Shown: in pieces, positions 24,919-34,391 of the stretch | How positions within the stretch are numbered: the first letter of the stretch is position 1 | Layout: the number at the start of each line of letters is the position of its first letter | Source: Streptomyces camponoticapitis | Lineage (GTDB): Bacteria; Actinomycetota; Actinomycetes; Streptomycetales; Streptomycetaceae | Length of the DNA: 64,000 bases | Assembly (NCBI RefSeq): GCF_014646115.1 | Contig: NZ_BMMV01000002.1 | Coordinates: 124,001 to 188,000, forward strand | Direction: 5' to 3' | Program-made: the position numbers and the translations under genes | Notes under the pieces: model-generated | The model's input: the letters and a program-made list of their open reading frames with translations, nothing else | What the model was told of the DNA's origin: nothing | Databases searched by the model: none

Positions 24919-25587
24919 TCAGGAGCCGTTCACCGGCCGGCTGCGGACGAGACGGACCGCGCCGCCGATGGCGACCGCGATGACGGCGGCGCCGACCGCC
25001 AGCCCGGCGGTGTTCGGCCCGCCGTCGGTGCTGCCACCGATGCCGGCCTTCACGCCCTTGTGGGCGCCGTCCGCCTGGGGCTCGTGCGGCTTGTGGGGCC
25101 GGGTTTCCCGGGGTTCCGGCCGGAGTGGCTCCAGCGGCTCCAGGGGCTCCAGAGGGTCGAGGGGGTCGAGCGGCGCAGCCGAGTGGGAGGGCTTGCTCGG
25201 CTTCCCCGGCTTGTCTGGCTTGTTCGGCTTGTTGGTCGTGCCGGTCGTGGCGGACTTGATCATCAGCGGCACCGAGCGGATCACACCGCCGCAGTCGAAG
25301 GTGATCTCGTACTCGGCCTCCGCCTTCACGTCGTCGAAGACCGTGGCCGACTTCTCCTCGCCCTCGGTGAGGGTGACGGTCTCGAACACTCCCGACGACA
25401 CGGTCACCGTCGACGCCTGGCATCCGCTGCTCCGGATCGTCACCTCACCGCCGGGCGCGACCGCCTCGGGGGAGACGCTGAAGTCGAACTCGGCCTCGTC
25501 GCCCGCGAACGCGGCCGACCCCGTTCCGAGAACGAGGGCCGCGGCGCCCGCGATCGCGGCCGAGGCCCTGGGGCCTGTCTTGCGCAT
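24919..25587 (-). CDS. Secreted repeat-containing surface protein, likely sortase substrate
   Basis: 222 residues. Signal peptide 1-28 (cleaved after AAFA), then a beta-rich domain (30-113) with two cysteines (56 and 99) likely disulfide-bonded. A stalk of KP repeats (119-133) and DPL/EPL repeats (139-159) follows, and finally a hydrophobic C-terminal helix (about 194-213) ending RLVRSRP. This is the layout of a wall-anchored protein. No canonical LPXTG is present; PNTAG (191-195) right before the helix may be a degenerate sorting signal. ATG 25587 follows GGAGAT; upstream frame extension is rejected. Function beyond surface display is unknown. Confidence 0.82.
   Translation of the reverse strand: MRKTGPRASAAIAGAAALVLGTGSAAFAGDEAEFDFSVSPEAVAPGGEVTIRSSGCQASTVTVSSGVFETVTLTEGEEKSATVFDDVKAEAEYEITFDCGGVIRSVPLMIKSATTGTTNKPNKPDKPGKPSKPSHSAAPLDPLDPLEPLEPLEPLRPEPRETRPHKPHEPQADGAHKGVKAGIGGSTDGGPNTAGLAVGAAVIAVAIGGAVRLVRSRPVNGS
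25111..25233 (-). repeat. Coding tandem repeats (KPN/KPD and DPL/EPL) in the stalk
   Basis: Two in-frame blocks: K-P-x repeats at 25189-25233 and D/E-P-L repeats at 25111-25173, each made of 9-bp units. Such tracts vary in copy number and form extended wall-spanning stalks. Confidence 0.75.
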
Positions 25588-26054
25588 CGGATCTCCACTT
25601 GTGAGGGGGTCCCGGGACGTCGGAGGCGCGCCACGGCGGGAATTCCGAAGGCGCCACACAGCGCTCCCGACGCTAGAAGTGATGAATTGTCAGCGCACCC
25701 CGGGGACCCGCTCCTGCCCGCCAGTCGGGTTGTCGGGACGGGCACTCGGGTTACGGCGCCGGCGCTGAGGCGGCTCTGCCGGCGAGCACCTGTGCTGGTG
25801 AGACGGCTGCGGCAGGTGTTGCGACTGTGGCGAAACGGGCGGGAGTAAACCGTCGCAGGTTCGAACGTATGAGCTGGCGAGGGCGCGTGGCGCGATTTCC
25901 GTGACGTACGGCTCCGGGATTTCGCGGAATCCGACCGGCGGGCAGGCCGTGCGTGCCATGCTCGGTAAGCACTCTTACCGGTGACTCCGCCATGGGGCCA
26001 TGGCGTGACGCGGGCATGGCGTGATTCGGGCATGGCGTGATTCGGGGAGAGCGG
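25588..26054. other. 467-bp divergent region between surface protein and TetR genes
   Basis: Holds the promoters of both flanking genes. The last 60 bp contain three tandem 16-bp repeats (see 25996-26043). A GTTCGAAC-like stretch near 25858 is not part of a tRNA cloverleaf. No other gene is seen. Confidence 0.45.
25996..26043 (+). repeat. Three tandem 16-bp repeats just upstream of tetR
   Basis: GGGCATGGCGTGATTC at 26012-26027 and 26028-26043 is identical; 25996-26011 differs at 3 positions. The array ends 11 nt before ATG 26055. Spacing of 16 bp per unit and the position suggest a multi-site operator, possibly for the encoded TetR protein, though each unit is not itself a strong palindrome. 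Confidence 0.75.
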
Positions 26055-26756
26055 ATGGAGTCGACTGATGACCCCGCCAACGGCACGGACGGTTTCGACG
26101 GAGCGGAGACCGGCGCCGGCCACGTGCGCAAGGCGCAGCGCCGTGAGCGGCTGCTGACAACCGCGACCGACCTTTTCACGACGCGCGGCTATGTGGGCAC
26201 GTCGATCGAACGGATCTGTGCCACGGCGCACGTGTCGATCCGCGCGTTCTACCAGGAGTTCGAGGGCCGCGAGGCGCTGTTGATCGCGCTGCACAACGAG
26301 GTCGCGCGAGCCGGCATGGAGGCGACGCTCGCCGCCCTCGGCGGTCCCGACATGGACACGGCCGACACCCGTACGAGGGTGACCGCGCTGGTGCGCGCGT
26401 ACGTCGGCGCGGTGACCGCCGATCCGGCGTCCGCGAAGGTCGCCTTCGTCGAGGTGATCGGTGTCAACCGCGCCGTGGAGGACCACCGGGTGGTCTGGCG
26501 CAGTCTGTGGACGGACTTCCTGACCGGCGAGGCCGACCGAGCCGTCGGCCGCGGCGAGGCGGTGCCGCGTGACTACACCCTGGCGATGGTCGCCCTGATC
26601 GGCGCCATCAACGAACTGATGGCGCACTGGGCCCGCAGCGGCGGCGCGGTGCCCCGTGAGGTCGTGGCGGACGAGATGATCCAGCACGTGCTCGCCACGA
26701 TCGGTCATCGCACCGGGCCGGGAGCCGGCCCCGTACGGGCGGACGAGGGAGCGTGA
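26055..26756 (+). CDS. TetR-family transcriptional regulator
   Basis: 233 residues. N-terminal HTH at about 30-75 (RRERLLTTATDLFTTRGYVGTSIERICATAHVSIRAFYQEFEGRE), then an all-helical ligand-binding/dimer domain. ATG 26055 follows GGGGAGAG; in-frame codons before it are inside the tandem repeat. It likely represses its own promoter or that of the next gene. The regulated target and ligand are unknown. Four bp separate it from the next small gene. Confidence 0.93.
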   Translation: MESTDDPANGTDGFDGAETGAGHVRKAQRRERLLTTATDLFTTRGYVGTSIERICATAHVSIRAFYQEFEGREALLIALHNEVARAGMEATLAALGGPDMDTADTRTRVTALVRAYVGAVTADPASAKVAFVEVIGVNRAVEDHRVVWRSLWTDFLTGEADRAVGRGEAVPRDYTLAMVALIGAINELMAHWARSGGAVPREVVADEMIQHVLATIGHRTGPGAGPVRADEGA

Positions 26757-26760
26757 GGGC

Positions 26761-27030
26761 ATGAGCGGGCTCTGGCACCAGGTCATGCGCAGCATGTCCC
26801 AGCCGGACGCGTCGCCGGACGACGACATCCTCGCGCTGGCGGCGGCCGACATCGCGCTGCGCAACCATCCTGAGCCGCCCGCCGACGCGGACGTCGTCCT
26901 GGACATCGCGCGGTCCGAGTTCGCCGCCGTACTCACCGTGCGGCAGGCCAGGGCGGCGCTCCAGCGCGCCCGCGAGATGGCCAGGGAACAGGCGGCGCAG
27001 GACCGGGAACGAACCGACGGGAACGGCTGA
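26761..27030 (+). CDS. Small helical protein, unknown function
   Basis: 89 residues, MSGLWHQVMRSMSQPDASPDDDILALAAADIALRNHPEPP onward, ending in a charged helix. No signal or membrane segment, no cysteines, no recognised family. GAGGG precedes ATG 26761, 4 nt after the TetR stop, so it is in the same operon and may be a partner or a target of that regulator. Confidence 0.65.
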   Translation: MSGLWHQVMRSMSQPDASPDDDILALAAADIALRNHPEPPADADVVLDIARSEFAAVLTVRQARAALQRAREMAREQAAQDRERTDGNG

Positions 27031-27095
27031 ACGGCAGTTCAGCGGGTTACGCCGACGCGGGGGCGGCCCGCGCGCTCGGTTAGCCTGAGCGGACG

Positions 27096-28340
27096 ATGAA
27101 CCGTTTGACGACGCCCTGGGGCGATCTCGACCTTGCCCGCTTTCCCGAGCAGCCCCGCGACACGCTCCGGGCCTGGGACGCGGCCGACGAGTATCTGCTG
27201 CGGCATCTCGCCGAGGCGGAGGCCGAGGCGGAGGAGGCCGCCGCCGGCAGCGGCGGCGCCGAGGACGGCGTCGACGGCGGCGTCGATCTGTCCGGCACCG
27301 TGGTCGTCGTCGGCGACCGGTGGGGCGCGCTCGCCACCGCGCTCGCGCCGCACCACCCCGTACAGATCACCGACTCGTACCTCACCCAGCGGGCGACCCG
27401 CGCCAACCTGCTGCGCAACGGCATCGACACCGATGCCGTGCGGCTGCTGTCGGCGCGGGACACACCGCCAGGGCGGATCGACGTCCTGCTGATCAGGGTG
27501 CCCAAGAGCCTCTCCCTTCTGGAGGACCAGCTGCACCGGCTGGCGCCCGCCCTGGGGCCGGAGACCGTGGTCGTCGGCACCGGCAAGGTCACCGAGATCC
27601 ACACCTCCACCCTGCGGCTCTTCGAGCAGATCCTCGGCCCCACCCGGACCTCGCTCGCCGTGAAGAAGGCGCGTCTGATCTTCTGCGCGCCGGCCACCGA
27701 CCGCACCCGGGGCCGGGGCGGTGACGGCGGCCGGTCCGCCGACCGCGCGGCGGCGGGCCCCTGGCCGATCTCGTACACCGTGCCCGAGGGCGTGGGCGCC
27801 GCCTCCGGGCTGACCGTCACCAGCCACGCCGGTATCTTCTGCGCCGAACGGCTCGACATCGGTACGAGGTTCTTCCTACGCAATCTGCCCGAGCGGCGCG
27901 GCCGGGAGCATGTCGTCGACCTCGGCTGCGGAAACGGTGTCGTCGGCACGGCCGTCGCCGTGGCCAATCCGGAGGCCCGGCTGACGTTCATCGACGAGTC
28001 CTTCTCCGCCGTGGCGTCCGCCGAGGCGACCTTCCGCAAGAACGTCGACACCGGCAATCCGGCGGAGTTCGTCGTCGGTGACGCCCTGGCCACGGTGGCC
28101 CCCGGGTCGGCCGATCTCGTCCTCAACAATCCGCCCTTCCACACCCATCAGGCGACCACCGACGCGACCGCCTGGCGGATGTTCACCGGGTCGCGCGAGG
28201 CGCTGCGCTCCGGCGGCGAGCTGTGGGTCGTCGGCAACAGGCATCTCGGCTACCACACCAAGCTGCGGCGGCTCTTCGGCAACTGCGACGTGATGGCGAG
28301 CGATCCGAAGTTCGTGGTCCTGCGCGCCGTCCGGCGCTGA
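27096..28340 (+). CDS. Class I SAM-dependent methyltransferase, RlmG/RsmC-like
   Basis: 414 residues: two tandem Rossmann-like domains as in RlmG/RsmC. The N-terminal one (about 1-200) lacks the SAM motif and the C-terminal one is catalytic. SAM motif I is VVDLGCGNGVVGTAVA, and the catalytic motif IV is NNPPF in DLVLNNPPFHTH, typical of N2-guanine methyltransferases acting on large- or small-subunit rRNA. It begins MNRLTTPWGDLDLARFPEQPRDTLRAWDAADEYLL. An Ala/Glu/Gly-rich insert (about 40-62) is unusual. TAGCCT lies 9 nt before ATG 27096. Target base is not determinable. Confidence 0.88.
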   Translation: MNRLTTPWGDLDLARFPEQPRDTLRAWDAADEYLLRHLAEAEAEAEEAAAGSGGAEDGVDGGVDLSGTVVVVGDRWGALATALAPHHPVQITDSYLTQRATRANLLRNGIDTDAVRLLSARDTPPGRIDVLLIRVPKSLSLLEDQLHRLAPALGPETVVVGTGKVTEIHTSTLRLFEQILGPTRTSLAVKKARLIFCAPATDRTRGRGGDGGRSADRAAAGPWPISYTVPEGVGAASGLTVTSHAGIFCAERLDIGTRFFLRNLPERRGREHVVDLGCGNGVVGTAVAVANPEARLTFIDESFSAVASAEATFRKNVDTGNPAEFVVGDALATVAPGSADLVLNNPPFHTHQATTDATAWRMFTGSREALRSGGELWVVGNRHLGYHTKLRRLFGNCDVMASDPKFVVLRAVRR

Positions 28341-28419
28341 CCGTCACGGCGCCCGGGGTCCGGTCCCGACCCGCTGACCGGCCCGAACTTGCCTTCTTGG
28401 ACGTCCCGTTGGGCACACT

Positions 28420-30414
28420 GTGCCTGTGACGTCACTGCCGCAACTCCCGTCCCAGGTCCCACACGGCTCGCAGCCCGGCCATATGATCGTGTGCGGCGAC
28501 GACGCGCTCAGCCACCGGCTGGCCGGTGAACTGCGTGAGGTCTACGGAGAACAGGTGACCCTCGTCGTCCCGCCGGTACGCGCGGAACGCCGGGACCCGG
28601 CGCCCCTCACCGGCCGTGGCAGGGCGTCCGCCCTCATCGGCCGGATGTCGGCGGTCATGGCCCGCACATACGGCCCCGCGACCGGCACTCCGGAAGGCCG
28701 GACGGGCGATGCCGCGCTCCCGCGGCTCATCGAGGCCGCGGAACTCGACACAGACGTCCTCGTCGAGGCGGGAGTCGCCGAGGCGGCGGCGCTCGCGCTC
28801 GTCCACGACGACGACGAGGTCAACATCAGGACCGCCCTCGCCGCACGCCGTCTCAACCCCCAACTGCGCCTGGTCATCAGGCTCTACAACCGCAAGCTCG
28901 GCCAGCATCTCGAAGAGCTGCTGGACCAGGCGGCGGCCGTCGCCGTCCCCGGCCTGGACGTCGCCGCGCTCGACGCGTCCACCACCGTGCTCTCGGACGC
29001 CGACACAGCCGCCCCCGCGCTGGCGGCCACCGCCGTCGCCGGCACCAGCAAGATCGTCCGCGCCGACGGGCTGATGCTGCGGGCCGTGGAGCGCAATCCG
29101 CCGGGCCCCGGCGAGGTCGCCGACCCCGGTCTGTGCACCCTCGCCCTGCTGTCGTCCACCACCAACGACCCGGCGGGCGCTGAGGGTTCGGACAGCAGCG
29201 GGCACGACGGGCCCCGGCTGCTGCCCGACGACGCCAGCACCGCGGCGGCCACCGGCCGGGGGACCGTCGTCCTGGAGGCCGTCTCCCACGAGGGCGAGCC
29301 GCTGTCACGGCGGCGGACCACGGGGCGCGGCGCACCGCTGGGCTCGCTCTTCTCGCGCCGGCTGCGCTGGTCCTTCGCGGGTATCGCCGCCGCCGTACTG
29401 GCCCTGGCCGTCGCCTCCTGGATCACCACCGACGACCATCCGCTGCACGCGACGTACATCGTCCTGCTCGATCTGTTCGGCATCGGAGACCCCGCCACCG
29501 GCGAGGATCTGGACCGTCAGCTGGTCCAACTCCTCTCCGGAGTGGCCGGGTTGCTGCTGCTCCCGGTCCTGCTGGCCGCCGTACTCGAAGCGCTCGGCAC
29601 GTTCCGCAACGCCTCGGCCCTGCGCAGGCCGCCCCGCGGACTCTCCGGCCACATCGTGCTGCTCGGTCTCGGGAAGATCGGCAGCAGGGTCCTCGTACGG
29701 CTGCGTGAACTCGACATACCCGTGGTGTGCGTGGAGGAGGACCCCGAGGCCCGGGGCATCGCCCTCGCGCGGAGCCTGCGGGTGCCGACGGTGGTCGGCG
29801 ACGTGACGCAGGAAGGGGTCCTGGAGGCGGCCAAGGTGCACCGGGCGCACGCCCTTCTCGCCCTCACCAGTGTGGACGTGACCAACCTCGAAGCTGCCCT
29901 GTACGCGCGTTCGGTCAAGCCGGACCTGCGGGTCGCACTGCGGCTGTACGACGACGAGTTCGCCACCGCCGTCTACCGGACGCTCCGCGCGGCCCACCCC
30001 CGGGCCCTCACCCGGAGCCGCAGCGTCTCCACGCTCGCGGCACCGGCCTTCGCCATCGCCATGATGGGGCGTCAGATCCTGGGAGCCATCCCGGTGGAGC
30101 GGAAGGTGCTCCTGGTCGCCGCCATCGATGTGGCCGGACATCCGAGGCTCGAAGGGCGCACCGTCGCCGAGGTGTTCAGACCGGGCGCCTGGCGGATCAT
30201 CGCGCTGGACACGGCGGCGCCGGGGGACCGGCTGCCCGATCTCGCCGACACCCGCCGTGACCACGACGAGGACCGCACCACCGGCCTGGTCTGGGACCTG
30301 CACCCGGGGTACGTGCTGCGCCCCCAGGACCGTGTCGTGCTCGCCGCCACCCGGCGGGGTCTGGCCGAGTTGATGGGCCGCCAGTCGACGCCGCCCCGGC
30401 CCTCCGTGCCCTGA
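28420..30414 (+). CDS. RCK-2TM-RCK potassium-channel-like protein (TrkA-N domains)
   Basis: 664 residues. N-terminal NAD-binding RCK-like domain (about 20-245, HMIVCGDDALSHRL), then TM1 (about 318-335), a re-entrant-like segment ATYIVLLDLFGIGDP (344-358), TM2 (about 366-391), a second RCK/TrkA-N domain (408-540, GHIVLLGLGKIGSRV) and a TrkA-C-like end (about 560-648). The GIGD at 354-357 sits where K+ channels carry GYGD, so this may be an ion channel gated by nucleotides, reminiscent of CASTOR/POLLUX proteins. Start could be GTG 28420 or GTG 28426; no SD is clear. Ion selectivity is not proven. Confidence 0.85.
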   Translation: MPVTSLPQLPSQVPHGSQPGHMIVCGDDALSHRLAGELREVYGEQVTLVVPPVRAERRDPAPLTGRGRASALIGRMSAVMARTYGPATGTPEGRTGDAALPRLIEAAELDTDVLVEAGVAEAAALALVHDDDEVNIRTALAARRLNPQLRLVIRLYNRKLGQHLEELLDQAAAVAVPGLDVAALDASTTVLSDADTAAPALAATAVAGTSKIVRADGLMLRAVERNPPGPGEVADPGLCTLALLSSTTNDPAGAEGSDSSGHDGPRLLPDDASTAAATGRGTVVLEAVSHEGEPLSRRRTTGRGAPLGSLFSRRLRWSFAGIAAAVLALAVASWITTDDHPLHATYIVLLDLFGIGDPATGEDLDRQLVQLLSGVAGLLLLPVLLAAVLEALGTFRNASALRRPPRGLSGHIVLLGLGKIGSRVLVRLRELDIPVVCVEEDPEARGIALARSLRVPTVVGDVTQEGVLEAAKVHRAHALLALTSVDVTNLEAALYARSVKPDLRVALRLYDDEFATAVYRTLRAAHPRALTRSRSVSTLAAPAFAIAMMGRQILGAIPVERKVLLVAAIDVAGHPRLEGRTVAEVFRPGAWRIIALDTAAPGDRLPDLADTRRDHDEDRTTGLVWDLHPGYVLRPQDRVVLAATRRGLAELMGRQSTPPRPSVP

Positions 30415-30583
30415 GGGCTCTCGCGCAGGCCCTGGCGCCGCGACGCGGATATCGGCCACGGATGCGTCTGTTCCCGCCGTACTGCGAACAGTGCCGGATC
30501 ACGTAAGCCCCTGTCCCCCCGTACGTCACACGACTGCCCTACTGTTCCCGTCACTTCACTCGTATGACGGGAAGGCCGGGAAC

Positions 30584-31636
30584 ATGGGAAGACTCATGCG
30601 TACGACAGTTGCCGCGAGCGCGGCCGGGGCACTGGCCCTGGTGGGCGCCCTGAGTCAGGCGGGCACCGCCGCCGCCGACGACCAGCTGCCGTACTCCTCT
30701 TCCACCGGGGTCGGGGTCCACAACGCGTACGAGAAGACGACCTTCCCGTACTTCGCCGACGCGCTGGACTCCGGCGCCGGGATGCTCGAACTCGACGTGT
30801 GGACCAATGTGTTCGGTGCCTCCTGGCGGGTCTCGCACAGCAACCCGCTGGGCAGCAACAGCAACTGCGTGAACGCCGCCAACGCCGGTGAACTGCGCAC
30901 CAAGGCACGCGACCAGGGCCTGCCCGGCTGCCTCAAGGACATGAAGGCCTGGCACGACGCCAACCCCGGCCACCGGCCCATCCTCGTCAAGGTCGAGCTG
31001 AAGGACGGCTTCCAGGGCAAGGCCGGACGCGGTCCCGCCGCGCTGGACGCGCTCCTCGGCTCCACCCTCGGCGACGCCCTCTTCCGCCCCGCCGACCTGG
31101 TGGGCGGCAGCGCGAACCTCGACACCGCAGTCCAGGAGCGGGGCTGGCCGGCGCGCTCCGCGCTCGCGGGCAAGTTCATATTCGAGCTGATCCCCGGCAC
31201 CGTCGAGCAGCAGAACCCCCTCGACACCTTGTGGACCGACCGCGAGTACGCGACCCATCTGCGGGACCTCGCCGCCGCCGGCCGGCTCGGCGAGGCGGCG
31301 GCCTTCCCCGCCGTGCTCGGCGCCACCGCCGGGGACCCCCGTACCAGGTACACGGACGCCTCGCTCCGGCCGTGGTTCGTCGTCTTCGACGGCTCCGCGT
31401 CCATCTACGCCGCCGAGGGCTTCGACACCGCCTGGTACGACCAGCGGCACTACCTGGTCGTCATGACGGACGCCCACTCGGTGGCGCCCGCCATCGACGG
31501 CACGAACCCGACCGAGGCGCAGGCGCGGGACCGCGTCGCGCTGCTTGCGCGTAAGCACGCGAGCATCGCGTCGGCGGACTGGTACCCGCTGCCGTCCGTC
31601 CTCGCGACCGTCGTGGAGCGCGGCGCGGCCCAGTAG
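30584..31636 (+). CDS. Secreted Ca2+-dependent phosphatidylinositol-specific phospholipase C
   Basis: A 350-residue exported TIM-barrel enzyme that splits phosphoinositides. Signal peptide 1-31 (RTTVAASAAGALALVGALSQAGTAAA). Catalytic His46 in GVGVHNAYEKTTF and His85 in WRVSHSNPLG; metal-site candidates in GMLELDVWTN and ILVKVELKDGF. Matches the PI-PLC-C1-like family rather than the B. cereus type. ATG 30584 is used, with GGAAGG upstream; ATG 30596 with GGAAG is equally possible and keeps the signal. Downstream an 11-bp hairpin separates it from the convergent ligase. Confidence 0.9.
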   Translation: MGRLMRTTVAASAAGALALVGALSQAGTAAADDQLPYSSSTGVGVHNAYEKTTFPYFADALDSGAGMLELDVWTNVFGASWRVSHSNPLGSNSNCVNAANAGELRTKARDQGLPGCLKDMKAWHDANPGHRPILVKVELKDGFQGKAGRGPAALDALLGSTLGDALFRPADLVGGSANLDTAVQERGWPARSALAGKFIFELIPGTVEQQNPLDTLWTDREYATHLRDLAAAGRLGEAAAFPAVLGATAGDPRTRYTDASLRPWFVVFDGSASIYAAEGFDTAWYDQRHYLVVMTDAHSVAPAIDGTNPTEAQARDRVALLARKHASIASADWYPLPSVLATVVERGAAQ

Positions 31637-31659
31637 CCGCCGTCCCCGCGCCGTACGCC

Positions 31660-31690
31660 GGGTTGCGCGGTCCCCCGGGCCGCGCAACCC
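31660..31690. terminator. Hairpin between PI-PLC and LigB genes
   Basis: GGGTTGCGCGG (31660-31670), a 9-nt loop and CCGCGCAACCC (31680-31690): a perfect 11-bp stem between convergent genes. Bidirectional terminator. Confidence 0.8.
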
Positions 31691-31709
31691 GCGCGCAGCG
31701 ACCGCGTGC

Positions 31710-33272
31710 TCACGCGCCGGACGGGCCGTGGGCCCCGAGGACCGTCTCCAGCGTGTCCGCCTCCGACGCCGGTTTGTCCTCACGGTGGCGCAGCACCCGC
31801 GCGAACCGCAGCGTCACTCCCGCCGGATAGCGGGACGAGCGCTGGAGCCCGTCGTACGCGATCTCCACCACCAGCTCAGGACGCACCCGTACGGTGAAGC
31901 CGTCGTCGTCCACGGCCAACTCCCGCAGACGCGCCGTCTGCCACTCCAGCATCGCGTCCGTCAGGCCCTTGAACGTCTTGCCCAGCATCACGAACGAGCC
32001 GTCCGGCCGCCGGGCGCCCAGATGCAGATTCGACAGGCGGCCGGTGCGCCTGCCGTGACCCCACTCGGCGGCCAGCACCACCAGGTCCAGCGTATGGACG
32101 GGTTTGACCTTCACCCATCCGGCCCCGCGCCTGCCCGCGCTGTACGGGGTGTCGAGCGCCTTGATCACGACGCCTTCGTGGCCCCGCTCCAGCGTGACCC
32201 GCAGGAACTCCACCGCCTCGGCGGTGTCCGGCGCCGAATCCTCACCCGCGTCGTCCCGCCCCGGCACCACGACCCGCCGGACGCGCATCGGCGCCGGGAC
32301 CAGCCGGTCCAGCGTCGTACGGCGCTCGGCGTACGACAGGTCCAGCAGTTCTTCGCCGTCGGCGGCGAGCACGTCGAAGAAGACGGGCGACAGCGGCAAC
32401 GCGACCGCCGCCGCCCGTACATCGGTACGCGAGCCGACCCGCCCCGCGACCTCCTGGAACGGGCGGGGCCTGCCGTCCGCGTCCAGGGCGATGACCTCCC
32501 CGTCCAGGATGAAGCGGTCACCGTCCAGGGCCAGCGCGGCGGCCGTCACCTCCGGCAGCCGGTCGGTGATGTCGTCGAGGGTGCGGGTGTAGACCCGTAC
32601 CGCGTCACCCTCCCGGTGGACCTGTACGCGGATCCCGTCCAGCTTCTCCTCCACGGCGCACGGCCCGAGCCGCTCCACGGCCTCGGCCACGCCCGCCGCC
32701 GTCCGCGCGAGCATCGGCAGCACCGGGCGGCCGACGGTCAGCCGGAACTCCTCCAGCGCCCCGGGACCGTCCGCCAGCAGCCGCTCGGCGACGCTCTGGA
32801 GCGACCCGGCCAGCATCACCGCCCGCCGGACGGCGGCGGGCGGCGCCTCCGTCGCCTGCGCGAGTGCCTCCCCGGCGACGGCGTCCAGCGCGCCCTGGCG
32901 CACCTCACCGGAGAGCAGCGCGATCAGGAACCGCTGTTCCTCCCCGGTCGCCGCGCCCAGCAGGGCCTGGACCAGCCGTCTGCGCTCGGCCTGCGAGCCG
33001 GGACCGGCGACGGCGGCGAGAGCGGTGACCGCCTCGTCCGCCTCGTGGATGGTCAGCGTGGCCTCGTCCGCCGCAGGCACCGGGTCCTTCAGCGAGTGCC
33101 AGCCGACCCCGATCCGCCCCTGCGGCAACCGGCCCGCCAGCCAGGGGATGACGACCGGCACATCGGCGGGCCCGGCCGCGCGGAAGAGTTCGGCCAGCAG
33201 GGCGATCTTCCGGGACCGCGCCGACGTGGCGGCGACCTCCTGCGAGACATGGGCGAGGGTGGCCAGCAGCAT
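31710..33272 (-). CDS. ligB: ATP-dependent DNA ligase, LigB type
   Basis: 520 residues. N-terminal helical DNA-binding domain (1-180), adenylation domain with motif I VEEKLDGIR (Lys210), DRFILDGEVIALD, FFDVLAADGEELLDL, HEGVVIKAL and GWVKVKP, then an OB domain (about 410-510). Domain order matches mycobacterial LigB and archaeal/eukaryotic ligase I. ATG 33272 begins MLLATLAHVSQEVAATSARSRKIALL, the expected first helix; the open frame to 33506 is a shadow. Together with the smaller ligase at 1117-2124 this gives the window two ATP ligases besides the NAD ligase expected elsewhere. Confidence 0.93.
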   Translation of the reverse strand: MLLATLAHVSQEVAATSARSRKIALLAELFRAAGPADVPVVIPWLAGRLPQGRIGVGWHSLKDPVPAADEATLTIHEADEAVTALAAVAGPGSQAERRRLVQALLGAATGEEQRFLIALLSGEVRQGALDAVAGEALAQATEAPPAAVRRAVMLAGSLQSVAERLLADGPGALEEFRLTVGRPVLPMLARTAAGVAEAVERLGPCAVEEKLDGIRVQVHREGDAVRVYTRTLDDITDRLPEVTAAALALDGDRFILDGEVIALDADGRPRPFQEVAGRVGSRTDVRAAAVALPLSPVFFDVLAADGEELLDLSYAERRTTLDRLVPAPMRVRRVVVPGRDDAGEDSAPDTAEAVEFLRVTLERGHEGVVIKALDTPYSAGRRGAGWVKVKPVHTLDLVVLAAEWGHGRRTGRLSNLHLGARRPDGSFVMLGKTFKGLTDAMLEWQTARLRELAVDDDGFTVRVRPELVVEIAYDGLQRSSRYPAGVTLRFARVLRHREDKPASEADTLETVLGAHGPSGA

Positions 33273-33408
33273 GCGGCCATCCTGCAACGCCCCGCGCCCG
33301 CGCGCTTCCCCGGAGCCCGCCGGAGCCCGCCCGGTCCCGTGCCGGACGGCGGGCCCGGGAGGGCTAACCTGGCGGTCCGGCGGAGAAGCAGCGGAGGGGT
33401 GAGCGAGC

Positions 33409-34391
33409 GTGAGCCACGGAGACACCCACGCGGACGCCCGCCGGCAGACCCTTCCTCCCGGTGCTTCCCGAGCCGACCCAGGACTCTTCGGCCCCGACTC
33501 GGTCACCTGGCAGCTGCACGGCGACCCGATGATGTGGATCGCCGGAGTCCGCGCGCTCTACCTCCAGGCGCTGCACCCGCGTGCCGTACGCGGCGTCATA
33601 CAGAACAGCGACTTCAGGAAGGACGCCTGGGGGCGGCTGAGACGGACGGCCAACTTCGTCGGCACCATCAGCTACGGCACCACGGAGGCCGCCGAGAGGG
33701 CCGGCGCCCGCGTCCGCCGCATCCACACCCGCATCAAGGTCACCGACCCCGTGACGGGCGAGCGCTACGGCGTCGACGAACCCGACCTGCTGCTCTGGGT
33801 GCACTGCGCCGAGGTCGACTCCTACCTGCACCTCCTGCGCCGCTCAGGACTCCCCGTCACCGACGCCCAGGCCGACCTCTACATCGACGAACACCGGGCG
33901 GGCGCCCGCCTCGTGGGCCTCGACCCGGCGCTCGTGCCCGCCAACAGGGCCGAACTCGCCGCGTACTTCGAGCGGGTACGACCGGAGCTGGCCGGCGGCC
34001 CGGAGGCGCGCGAGGTGGACGACTTCCTGCGCCGTCCCCCCGTCCACCCGCTGCTCGTCCCCGCCCGCGCGGTGCTGTGGCGGCACGTGTCGGCCCTCGC
34101 GTACGACTCACTGCCCGGCTACGCCCACGAGTTGTACGGCAGAGCGGCCCCCGGCCCACGGCGGGTCACCCGCCGACTCGTCGTCACCGGGGCGGTCCTG
34201 CGGGCCGTCCCCGGGTGGCTGCGCCGGCGCGTCCCACCGGGCCACATCAGAGGCGCGATGGCCAGGCTCGGACGCGAGACCCGGCCCGGCCCACGCAAAC
34301 TCAGGCGACAGGCTGCCAAACTCCGCAGACAGGCGGCCATACTGGACGGGCCGGGGAGGGCGCAGCGAGGTGACGGGGGCGACAGCAGGCG

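Noticed and set aside
25840..25900. Possible tRNA (GTTCGAAC motif)
   Set aside because: No acceptor or anticodon stem can be formed around the T-loop-like sequence, and there is no complementary 5' end.
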